64,000 nt of DNA from Selaginella moellendorffii. Lineage: Eukaryota; Streptophyta; Lycopodiopsida; Selaginellales; Selaginellaceae. Position 1 is the first letter of the stretch. Each line of letters opens with the position of its first letter. Shown one piece after another: positions 12,601-22,701 of this stretch. The translations under genes and the position numbers were made by a program. The notes beneath the pieces are model-generated. The model did not search any database. It had not been told where the DNA came from and worked only from the letters and a program-made list of their open reading frames with translations. The stretch spans positions 652,966 to 716,965 of the forward strand of contig NW_003314356.1 in NCBI RefSeq assembly GCF_000143415.4. Reading direction: 5' to 3'.

Positions 12601-15600
12601 AGTAACACTAATAAAACATTGTTAACACCAAAGTCTCCATCTAGGAAAATGGAGGATGCCAATCCAAGAAACACCAACAACACCAATACATATGGCCAAT
12701 CTCATCACATATACATCATAGTAATTATGACCACATCCTTGTTTTTTTCCTTAAACACGAATAGCAACAGCCTCAACCTTGATCGGAATAAAATATCTAC
12801 CACAAGAAGTGGAGTTAAAGGACATGTAGTTGAAAGTGAGATATTTATAAAGTTTATTGTTTAATATAATGCAAAGTAACTAATCAAATTTGAGCTTAAA
12901 ATTTTATATATCAAAATCCTTACTATATTCTCAATATGTTAGAATGGATCAAATTGGGTATGTTATGCCCAGCACTTTGATAAAAGACATTACTTACTAT
13001 ATAGTAGTATTTTGTTGAGAATCAGATAGTTTCCTTGGGATAACCATATTATAACACAACTCTACTCTTTTATACACTAGAGTCAGTTACAGAATTCATC
13101 TTGTCTTATAGTGTTTAGATTGAAATTTTATAATTAAATCTAATAGTAAAATAAACTAGAATATACTAGAAAGTGTGTTTATAATGATAAATATATCATC
13201 ATCATCATACTCATATATTTAAACAAAAGAGCCGGTATAATAATAACATATGCTAGGGAAACTTATTCTGGGCATATGCCAAGATCTAACAGCTGAGATA
13301 TAATTACAAAAGGTTGTAACTTTTCAAATCAGAAATTTTTTAATTGTGGCTTTTAGGGTTTGGAGACTAGGTCTGACTGGGCTAGACAAGATGGTGGAGA
13401 CTCTCAGTTTAAGCCGACACTAGCAGCGGCTCCTCCAACAATGCAAATCAAGCAATTGAAGTTTGTTCCCCAGGGTGATCAAGCCAAGATTTACACCTTG
13501 GAAAATTGTCTATGGTGGCCAGGGCCATAGAGAGATTTGCAATCACCCACCAACTCAAGGGCTAGGGTGACAACTCCAAGTTAATGAATAAGGAGATCTT
13601 TCTCCTTGTGAGTTGGATGAGGTTGACGATGAGTGGGAGGTATTTATCATGGAGGTCCAACAACCACTAAAAGAGTTCTCAGAGCCTCAATCAGAAATGG
13701 CAATCTTAACTTCAACCTACCAACGTGGGATAGTTTTCTTGCTGGCTTATATGGGAAAAAGCAGGACTAGATTGTGTCTGAATACAAGGGAGTGTGGGCC
13801 AGTGAGTGGCATTTGTGCTCATTGACCTCCCACATACTTTTATCCACCAAAAATCCCTGGGGAAATTGAAGTTAACGGGGGGGGGGGGGGCGCTGATCAA
13901 GGCCACATAGAGAGCTCATTGTCTGGAGGGTATACAATCAGTCAGCAGAATATTTTTGGTGCTAGACATGGGAGCCATAGACGAGTAGAGACATTGGAGC
14001 AATTAGGCAATAACTCTATTGACTTTGGGGAGCAACACCTCTCATTTGAGAAGAATTGCTGAATATACAAATGGACAGGCACCCAGGCACGTTGTCCACT
14101 CTTGTCTGCTACCATCACTAATAGAGCCATGGCATGGTGTTATGATCAAGAAATAGGATCCTTGTTGCCACACTTTGAGCCAGGGAATCATGAAAAAGAG
14201 GTCATCAATGAAGAAAGCAGCTCCCAGAAACATAAAGAGACTGAGTCTACTGCTAGAGTGTCGTTGGTGGAGGAGGTCGTTAATCAGGAGAAAAGAAGTC
14301 CTGCATGAAGAAAGTAGTGACCGTGCCCCTCCAGATGGAAGAAAAGAAGTTCCAAGCAGAACCATGACCTCTAAGCTTGGGTAGGCAGCAGGAGACATTA
14401 GCAAGGGAAAAGAAGCCTTATTTGAAGAAAGTAGAGATGTTGGCTACCAGGGAAAAGTGAAGAAAGTAGTGCTAGGGTGGTAAGTTTTTTAGCTTTTAGT
14501 AAGCAAGGGAATTTCTCTAGAGCTGTTGGAACCTTTTGGCAAGGAGACAAACTTTCTTGGGGGTGTCTATAGTGTTGATATCCTCCAAAGCCTCTTCAAC
14601 TGCTGAACTGGATGAAAGCCCCCCTTGGTTCCTCTTCCCCACACAGCTGGCAGTGTTCCTCAGAAAAGTTCAGTCTCAAGAAGAACAAGAGTTCAACATC
14701 AAATCATCTTGCATGAGGGCTCCCCTCCTTGAGGAACACATGCTTTGGGCTTTCACCAAAGCATGTACCAGGAGTTAGTCTCTGGGACTAACTTGAAACT
14801 TACTAATTATAGAATGACATTAGATTGTGAATTTAGACACGGGACGAACACCATTGTGTTCAAGACAATCTTTACATTCTGTTCATATGCCAAATTAGCT
14901 AATCTAGACATTTTTTATAAATAGTAATTGGGACCAAACAAGACTAATACAAGATATATGATAGTGAGGGTGTTTGGTAGACATAGTAAGCTATCATTTG
15001 ACGAATATTGAGGGATCAAACTCAATATCGTAATGGTTCCTAACAATAGAAAGTGCAAGTCAACGAATGAGTTTTTCTAACTAAGTTAAGTATGTTTGAC
15101 TAATAGCATTTAAGAATTTTATCCTTATGCTCATCTAGTCAAGTGCATATGCAAAGACTAGTTTCTGAATTAACTTAGGCGGAGACTAAAAAAGGGACAA
15201 GCAATATTGACTTTCTGCCATCACGACAGTAAAGATAAAATATTTGAAAGGACTAGCAGACAAATAACTTTTGATACCCAAAGTTACATTTATGACATGC
15301 ACTCACAATATAAGTTTTATGGAAAAAATTAAAATTATCTAAATATTTGTATATAAATATTTATAACACTTTATATCATATCAAGGCTGATTGCTATATT
15401 TTTAGTGATGGATTTAATATTTCTATTTATTTATTTTACATTTTAATAAAACTTAGAAATGTGAAATTTATATTTTCTAAATTATAATAAATATTCTTAA
15501 AGGACTTTAAGTAGTTAATTTTAAATTAAGTTCTACTAAATCTAAACTAAGAGTTTGTGAATCTTTTAAAGATACAATCACTACTTCTTTCCCTAAATTA

Positions 15601-15717
15601 TCATTTCTTAAAGGGAAACTATTCACCAACATTACTTATATAATCTAAGCATATAAGTTTTTTATTTATATTATTGTATGAACTAATATATAGTATATAA
15701 AACTATATTCCATGTTG
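12601..15717. other. AT-rich intergenic DNA with degenerate frames
   Basis: Nothing assignable. 13330-14780 is less AT-rich and has several short open frames on both strands with no recognised family, perhaps a decayed element. A run of 14 G lies at 13877-13890. From 14800 to 15717 the sequence is very AT-rich. Confidence 0.4.
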
Positions 15718-15891
15718 TGAGGGCCAAGTGTACGGATATGATGTTATATATTAATATTAACGTAGTGGGATTTTGGTAGCTATTGGATTGGTTTCAATCT
15801 GGACTGTTCGCTCCTATATATAAGCTAGGGTTTTTGGGCTAATTGAGATGCACATTTTCTGTATTCCCTTTTCATATTCCATGCACTCACA
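15718..15891 (+). repeat. 5' LTR of the gypsy-type element
   Basis: Shares with the 3' copy the TATATAAGCTAGGGTTTTT promoter-like segment, followed by GGGCTAATT and TTCTGTATTCCCTTT. Just downstream, 15950-16075 holds an imperfect duplication of a GGTTTAGATTTAGCTTTT segment in the leader. Confidence 0.8.
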
Positions 15892-16123
15892 TTAGTGGAG
15901 ATGAAGGGCATCTTTGATTGTCCTTGAGGAGTGCTTGGATTTGGGATTTTGGTTTAGATTTAGCTTTTGCATCGTCTAGATTTAGTTTTTTCCATTTCCT
16001 TTTTTTGTTCTTTCCTTTCAGGATCTTGGTTTAGATTTAGCTTTTTGCATTGTCTAGATCTCCATTTCCTTCTAGCTTTTTTATCATTTCTCTTATTTTA
16101 CTCTTTCCTTTTCGTTCATCTTC

Positions 16124-16852
16124 ATGGCAAATCAAGAATCTCCTCCTTTGACTCTGGAGCAACAGTTGGTACAATTGCTTGATGCTATGCATTTGCAATT
16201 GAACAACCAAACTCAGTTGATGGTAGCGTTCACGGCACATAGTACAACTCCTCCTGCTCTTGGTGTTAATCCTGGCGTTTGGCTGGAGTTCTTTCGCGGG
16301 AATCCTGGGGATGATGTGTACCATTGGTTCGATCACTTCACGGTGATTGCTACATATCATTTTTGGGATGATGCTCAACGTTTGTGTGAGTTTCCCATGT
16401 GTCTCCAAGGGACGGCATTGCAATCGTACAATGGTTTGAGCACAGCCACTCGTGGGGATTGGAGTGTTCTCCCGGACGTCTTCAAACACATATTCGGACA
16501 TGCCAACGATTGTGATGATGCCTTCTAACAATTGCATCATCTTCACTAAAGGCCATCTAAGTCGGTGATGCAATTTGGTATTCGTTTCCGAAGTCTTTTG
16601 CTTCGTGTGGAGCCAAATATATTGGAATGGATCAAGCTAGGAATCTTGTGGCTAGCACTTTGTCAAGATCTTGTCGGACTTGTGCATGCACTTGCTCCCG
16701 CCACCCTTGATGATACTCTTCACTTGGCACAACGTTATGAGATGTTGCCTCTTCCACTTTTTGCTACACGTCCTTCCGCTCCCCTTCTTGTTTGCGATGG
16801 TCCTGTTCCAATGGAGGTTGATACTACTGCTCAAGTCCAAGGACAAGGGTGA
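16124..16852 (+). pseudogene. Retrotransposon gag remnant
   Basis: A 134-residue frame (16124-16528) has the plant gypsy gag look: a Gln-rich start, then FFRGNPGDDVYHWFDHF and WDDAQRLCEFPMCLQGTAL. It ends at a stop, and the gag reading resumes at 16565-16852 (EPNILEWIKLGILWLAL, PATLDDTLHLAQRYE, PMEVD), the stretch that usually precedes the zinc knuckle. The knuckle itself is broken (16850-16920). Part of the 15.7-19.4 kb element. Confidence 0.75.
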
Positions 16853-17143
16853 GGACGTGGTCATGGCCATGATGTTCATTTCTGAGCATGTGATGAAGTT
16901 GGTCACACTTATCGGCATTATTAGCGTTTTTCAGATTGGCAACCTCTATTTCCTGGGTGGAGACCTTGGCGTCAACAACGTCCTGTTGGTGCTATTGCAG
17001 TGGAAGGTTTGGACACCAAGATGCATCCGGGAAACAAGGAGTCGCGCGAGTAAAGGAGGGGCCTTGCACGAATAAGTCAGTGAACCGCACCATCTTTCTT
17101 TCGGGAGTATCATCAAGGGGTTCACTCGGCATCGGTTCATCCA

Positions 17144-17875
17144 ATGTTTACTTTCCAAGCTCGTTTTTATAACAAGAGGTCTCCTATTATTCTCTCTATA
17201 TTGGTTGATACAGGTTCGAGTTTATCTTCTATTCCTCGACCTGTTGCCACACGTTGCCGTCTACACTTGCATCGTGTGGCGGAACCAGTTTTTATTCTTT
17301 ATGGCAACGGCCGTACACATGCATGTGCACGGGATGAGATGGACCTAGTTGTGCGTGTGGGCGATCTCAAACTTGAGTTGCAATTATTATGGGTGGTGCC
17401 GAGTCAAGCTTTTGACCTCATCCTTGGTATGGATTGGTTGCAGCGCAATCATGCCAAGTGTGACTTTGAGGCTTCTCCCCTTTGTCTTATACTTCCTTAT
17501 ATTTCATTCATTCCTCTCACTTCCATACCTCTTTGTCCTTTTACTTCCACCTCTACTTTTATTACTTTTGTCCCCCCACTATTTCCTTCTATGTTTCTAT
17601 TTTGTTCTACTCTTCCCTTTTCCAATCCCTTTGATAATTTTTGTGTTGTAGCAATTGATTGGCTTACGAAGGAGTATTCTGATCTCTTTGAATTTGACCT
17701 ATCGTCTGGGGCCAAGATTGCCACACATCATCCGATTCCAACTGGGGATGCTTGTCTAATCAACGTTCCTATTCATTGTCAGTCACCCAAAGAGATCAAG
17801 ATTTTATGGGCAAATGTCAAGGAGATGTTAGAGAAGGGTGTTCGCGAGAAAGGTTCGCGAGGCTCAAAAGATTGA
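17144..17875 (+). pseudogene. Retropepsin and start of reverse transcriptase
   Basis: Residues ILVDTGSSLSSI give the aspartic protease active site, and LILGMDWLQRNHAKCDF the conserved second half of gypsy proteases. A low-complexity Phe/Pro/Ser stretch follows, then WLTKEYSDLFEFDL...HHPIPTGDACLINV, the usual lead-in to reverse transcriptase. The frame ends before any YxDD motif, and none is found downstream. Confidence 0.75.
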
Positions 17876-17900
17876 GCTGTGGATTTGAAGTCTTCAATAT

Positions 17901-19120
17901 GTGTTTGAGAATCCTGCATCACTTGCTAATGACTTGCCTTTCCGGCATTTACATTTTCAATATCGCCTTGAAAACGGCCTTCTTTATTTTGTGGGGATGG
18001 ATTTTAATGATCATTTACAGCTAGTGGTAACTTCTGTCTTTATTCCGCGGTTTCTCCATGCCTACCATGATTCTTCTGTTCTAGGTGGGCATATAGGACA
18101 TCGTCGTGTGACTAAGAAGCCGCACAGGTCTTTCTATTGGCCGGAGATGCAACGTAATATTATCCAGTATATGCATAACTACATTTGGTGCCAAGCTCGT
18201 AATACTCCCCCTCGTATCGCGGAAGGACGGTTGAAGTCAATTGTAGTTTTCCATCCATTTAAATTGGTGGTGTTTGATTTTATGGGACTTTTTCCACGGT
18301 CGACTGTTAGCAATGAGTATGTTATTATTGCTTTTGATTACTTGACTTGTTGGGTGGAAGTTGGTGCTCTTGCCAGCACCTTTGCAACTACTGTTGGATA
18401 CTTCCTCCTCAATCAAGTGGTGTTCTAACATTCTTGTCTAGAGCGGATTCTTTCGGATAATGGTCTTGCATTTATGGCTGAGGCATTTTATGTTTTGATG
18501 TCTTGGTTGGGGATATGCCACACTTTTACAAGTGCTTATCATCCACAATCAGACAGACTAGTGGAATGGCTCATTCGAACGTTCAAAGGGATGATCGTGA
18601 AATATGTGAACTTTCAGCATTCGGATTGGGATAGTTATTTGCTATCTCTTTGGTATGCATATGTCATAGGGGTGCAAAGTTCTATTGTGCTTCACCATAT
18701 AAACTCTTATATAGTCATGATCCAATATTACCAACAGAGCTGGGCTTACCTTCGCGATTGCCACGAGCTGCCAATGCTAGGTCATGGGATCAATATTTAA
18801 CGAGCATTCTTCCACTTATCTGAGCAGAGTCTGCCGAACACTTAGGCCGTGTACAAATGGGACAACAACAGTGCTACAACTCCTATCATCATCCACCTGT
18901 AAAGTACAAAGTGGATGATTTGGTGTTAGTTCGTTTTCCCCATCTTATGGTACGTGGTTTATCTAAGGGGCTCTTTGCTCAGTGGAAAGGACCATATCGG
19001 GTGTTGCGGTAAGTGGGACCACAAGTTTATGAGGTTCGGCATGACATCCAAAAGGCCAATCCTCCAGAGATTGTGCATGTACAGCAGTTGAAACGCTTTA
19101 TACAAAAGGATCAAGAGTAG
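17901..19120 (+). pseudogene. Gypsy integrase remnant
   Basis: Starts with the zinc-binding region (HDSSVLGGHIGHRR..., RSFYWPEMQRNI, then a damaged C-x2-C reading WCQARN), continues into the core (VVFDFMGLFPRST, a DYLT stretch), breaks at a stop near 18428, and resumes at 18474 with the SAYHPQSDRLVEWLIRTFKG segment that holds the catalytic Glu region. The tail at 18900-19120 reads KYKVDDLVLVRFP and AQWKGPYRVL, the usual C-terminal integrase domain, with a stop inside. Confidence 0.75.
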
Positions 19121-19227
19121 TTAATACCACTTACAGATTTGCTAATGCCTCCTCTTGATGTTCCTCCAGATCCCGGCCCATCTACAAGAGAACTTTAATG
19201 GTCTTCCATTATTCCGAGAGGAGGGAA

Positions 19228-19396
19228 TGATAGTGTACGCCAAGGATGCTATATACTAATATTAGCATAGTGGGATTTTGATAGCTGTCTAATTGGTTTT
19301 AATCTAGACCACTCACTCTTGTATATAAGCTAGGGTTTTTGGGCTAATTAATATACACATTTTCTGTATTCCCTTTCCATATTCCAAGCACTCACA
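19228..19396 (+). repeat. 3' LTR of the gypsy-type element
   Basis: Second copy of the LTR, preceded by the polypurine tract and containing the same TATATAAGCTAGGGTTTTT segment as the 5' copy. Confidence 0.8.
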
Positions 19397-20409
19397 ATAT
19401 CAAATAAACTTATTTACATAAATGAGTTCTTTCTCATTTTTTACCTTCATTTCAAGATAAATTTTCAACCTTCAATGTGAAGTTTCTAAGCATCCACATA
19501 CTGTAGTTATAGAAGAACAAAAGAAAGAAGTGAATTTATTTCAAATGGCTTACATTGTTAGTGTGCTCTAGAATGACAATGTACAAGAAGAATTCCCATC
19601 TTGAAATGTGCTTATAAATCCAAGAACTCAATGAATGAGATCAACCTTAGATAATCCACCCTTTATTTTAGTGGCAAGGCCTCAACTTGTATTATCTAAA
19701 CTCTAAAATAGTTAAAGGCATGTTTTAATCCGAGCTCATCAATCAGACATACATACAATTCCCAGCCACTAGTCTCCCCATAGTAAAATTCAGAAAACTT
19801 TGCTAACTAAAAACTTTTCCCCAACCAAGAAAAATATGGCACTTTGTTCCTAACTTGCAAAATCCAAATAAGTTTGCAATTATGCTTTGGCCACTTTGAT
19901 CCAACAGAGTTTCTACCAAAACTAAGGCTAAGAGGCACTATGCCATATAAATTTCATTGCAATGTGTCTAAGCAAGAATTTAGTAAGTTACAAAAGAAAT
20001 AAACAAGGATTATTTAACAAAATTCACTTTGTTGCCAATAGCTGTAATAGTAAGTTACAATCAAAACTCTTTAAAACACTTTAAAATTCATTAATAACTA
20101 AATGTAATCTCAATAGCATACTAAAATCATTCTAAAAACACTTTTAAATGTTGTTAAAACATTTTGTGAGTCATAGCCTAAGCCTTCTTTGTAATTGCCC
20201 TCTTTTAGTTCTTATGCAGATTTCTTCTATATCTCTAGTGCAAATTCTCCTCCCATGATTCCTAAAGAATATCCACACATTTCCAAGTCACACCCTAGAC
20301 ATAAAACAACTTCAACTTCAATGGTACAAACTCTTCTTTACCACCTTAGCTACAGAAAGGTGGTGGCATTACGATCAGATTTCCCGTGCTTAATCTCTTT
20401 TCGTCTGTA
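19397..20409. other. AT-rich intergenic DNA
   Basis: No gene seen. It separates the LTR element from the PPR gene that ends at 20410, and must contain that gene's 3' UTR. Confidence 0.4.
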
Positions 20410-22701
20410 TCACCGTGCTAACAACTGACTTGGAGCTTGTCTTGCATCCCTGAGCTCTAGAACTTTGGAGCTCTCATCGAGCAGACCATGGCTGGCGTAG
20501 ATGTTGGCCATCACCAAGTACGATGACTCCTCCCGGCTATCGATTCTCACCAGCTCCTGGAACGCGACTCTGGCCGCCTCCATGTTGCTCCACTTCTTGC
20601 ACGAGCCTAGCAGCGTCATCCAAGTCACCAGATCCGGCTGCCATGGCATAGACGCGATCAATCCCATCGCGGCCTCCAGTTGGTTCGATCTTCCCAGCAA
20701 GTCCACCATGCAAGTGTAGTGTCCCAGAGCTCTACTCGCCAGCGGCAAGCTCTCAAAGATCTCTCGTCCCTTGTCCACCAGGCCGGTGTGGCTGCAAGCC
20801 GCGAGGAGCAACAGGCTCGTGATACCATCGCCTCGCAGGCCTTCGTTTCTCATCCTCGCGAATGATGAGAAGACTCTCTCAGCGTCGCCTTGGTTGCTGT
20901 AGCCTGTCATCAGTGCATTCCATAGCGTAGTGTCCTTGTAGCCACTGAGAGAGTCGAAAAGCTGCTGAGCTATTACCGTGATCCCACACTTGCCGTAGAA
21001 GTGAACGAGAGAGACTGCCACCCCGGTGTCGTCCTCCACTCCTGTCCTGCAGGCTATGCCGTGAGCTCTCTTCCCAGATTCCACAGCGACGAGGATGGAA
21101 CTTGCTTTCACAGCCGCTGTGAGAGTCCGAGCGTCCAGTAACGCGTATCCCTGTGCTTGATCAGCCTCCATGCGACTAAAGAGCTCCAGTGCCAGTCTAC
21201 TCTCGCCGTTCTCCACATATCCTGCCAGGAGAGCGTTCCAGGATATCACGTTCCTGTCTGGAATGCTGTCAAACACCGCTCGGGCGTCCTCCAGGCTGCC
21301 GCACTTGGCATACATGTCGATGAGCGTGTTGGCAACGAATACGTTTGTGTCACAACCAGTGCTTACGCATTGGAGATGGATAGCTCGGCCTTTTTCCAGG
21401 CACTCTTTCCTTCTTCCAGCGTCTTTTGCTCCTCCACTTTGTTTCTTGGCAGCCGAGCTCGCGCAGGCCATCAGCGCAGCGACGTAGCTTCTCAGGTTCG
21501 GAGAGAGTCCTCGAGCCACCATTCTTTCGAACAGCTCCAGTGCTAGCTCTGGCTCGCCATTGATCTCGCAGCCCAGCACCATAGCAGTAAGTGACACTAC
21601 GTCGTGCCGGAGCATCCTGCTGAAAGCCATCCAGGCGTCTTCCAGGCTTCCACACTTGGAGTACATGTCGATCAACGAGCTAGCCACGAATATATCCTTC
21701 TGATAGCCATTTCTCGCCGCTAGCGAGTGAAGTGCCATGCCTCTCTCGAGGTACTCCATCTTCACGAGCTTGCCATCAACTTCCCTGCCATCTTCTCTCG
21801 CCGACAGATTCGAGCACGCCCTCAGTGCAGCTACACAAGCCTGAGCATCTGGAGCCACCCCTCGGGACTGCATGGCTTGAAACAAAACAAGCGCCATCTC
21901 GCTGTCACCCGAGTCTGCGTAGCCGACCATCAACGTAGTCCATGTCACGACGTCAGGCGATTCTATTCGATCAAACACCCTCCGAGCATCCACCATCGCC
22001 CCGCATTTCGAGTACAGTTCAACCAGGCTGCTGGCCACGTAGAGGTTGGAGACCAAGTTGCTCGCTGCTGCCGAGGAACTGATAGACACCCCTTTCTCCA
22101 ACCAAGTCTGCTTTCCTTGGCCGTCTTCTTTCTCTGCCATTGTAGCACACGCCGCAAGTGCCGCCACGAAACTTCTTGCGTTGGGCTGGCAGGACGTCTG
22201 CATTCGCGCAAACTGCTCCAGAGCTAGCTCGGCCTGTCCGTTCGAGATGTGTCCCATCATCAAGGCGTTCCAGGATACCACGTCGCGGTGAGGCATGCCC
22301 TCGAAAACCATGCAGGCATTCGCCATGCTGCCGCATTTTGCGTACATGGTCACCAAGGCAGTTGCGAGAAAGACGTCGGTGTTGTCAGCATTTGTATTGG
22401 AGTGGATTCTCTTACCGATCTCGCAATCTCTCAAGACAGTGCACGACTTCAACGCAGCAGAGAAAGAGGGTTCGATGTCATGCTCTCGAAGACTGAGGGA
22501 AAACAAACAGTGAGTTAGAGACCATGAAATAAGGTGAACTTTAGAGCACAAACCATACGAAGGATCCGAATAGCGGTTGGTGACGACCCACTGAAGAAAC
22601 AAGAACCCTCGAGCGCCAACAACTGGAAAACATAAAACACGATGAATGTGTTACAAGACCTACCTTGAGAGCATATCTTGAAAGGCAGAGTCGTTGATCA
22701 T
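20410..22701 (-). CDS. PLS-type pentatricopeptide repeat protein (downstream gene of the pair)
   Basis: PPR proteins bind organelle RNA one base per repeat. I prefer a two-exon model: 22701-22664 (MINDSAFQDMLS) joined through a GTAGGT...CTCAG intron to 22492-20410, giving 706 residues. The unspliced frame from 22602 (730 residues) has a non-PPR start and is the alternative. Repeats of P, L and S type follow (LVTMYAKCGSMANACMVF, RDVVSWNALMMG, LVELYSKCGAMVDARRVF, LIDMYAKCGSLEDARAVF and others), then an E-type end (HYTCMVDLLGRSNQLEAA, WMTLLGSCKKW). No DYW domain. Acidic/basic inserts sit before several xxGxxIH helices, as in the neighbour. The preferred ATG overlaps the upstream PPR gene's stop by 4 bases. 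Confidence 0.85.

Larger units (their letters stand above)
15718..19396 (+). mobile_element. Decayed Ty3/gypsy-type LTR retrotransposon
   Basis: Two similar 170-bp ends (15718-15891 and 19228-19396), each starting TGA and ending CACTCACA, flank gag, protease and integrase remains in gypsy order. A purine run GAGAGGAGGGA (19216-19226) directly before the right LTR is a good polypurine tract. The LTRs differ at many positions and no matching target-site duplication was found, so the insertion is old. Coding parts carry stops and shifts, and the reverse transcriptase/RNase H block between about 17870 and 17900 is missing. It cannot be autonomous. Confidence 0.85.

Noticed and set aside
13877-13890. 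Run of 14 G as a possible G-quadruplex or regulatory site
   Set aside because: Single homopolymer in relic DNA with no gene nearby; length may also be a sequencing artefact.
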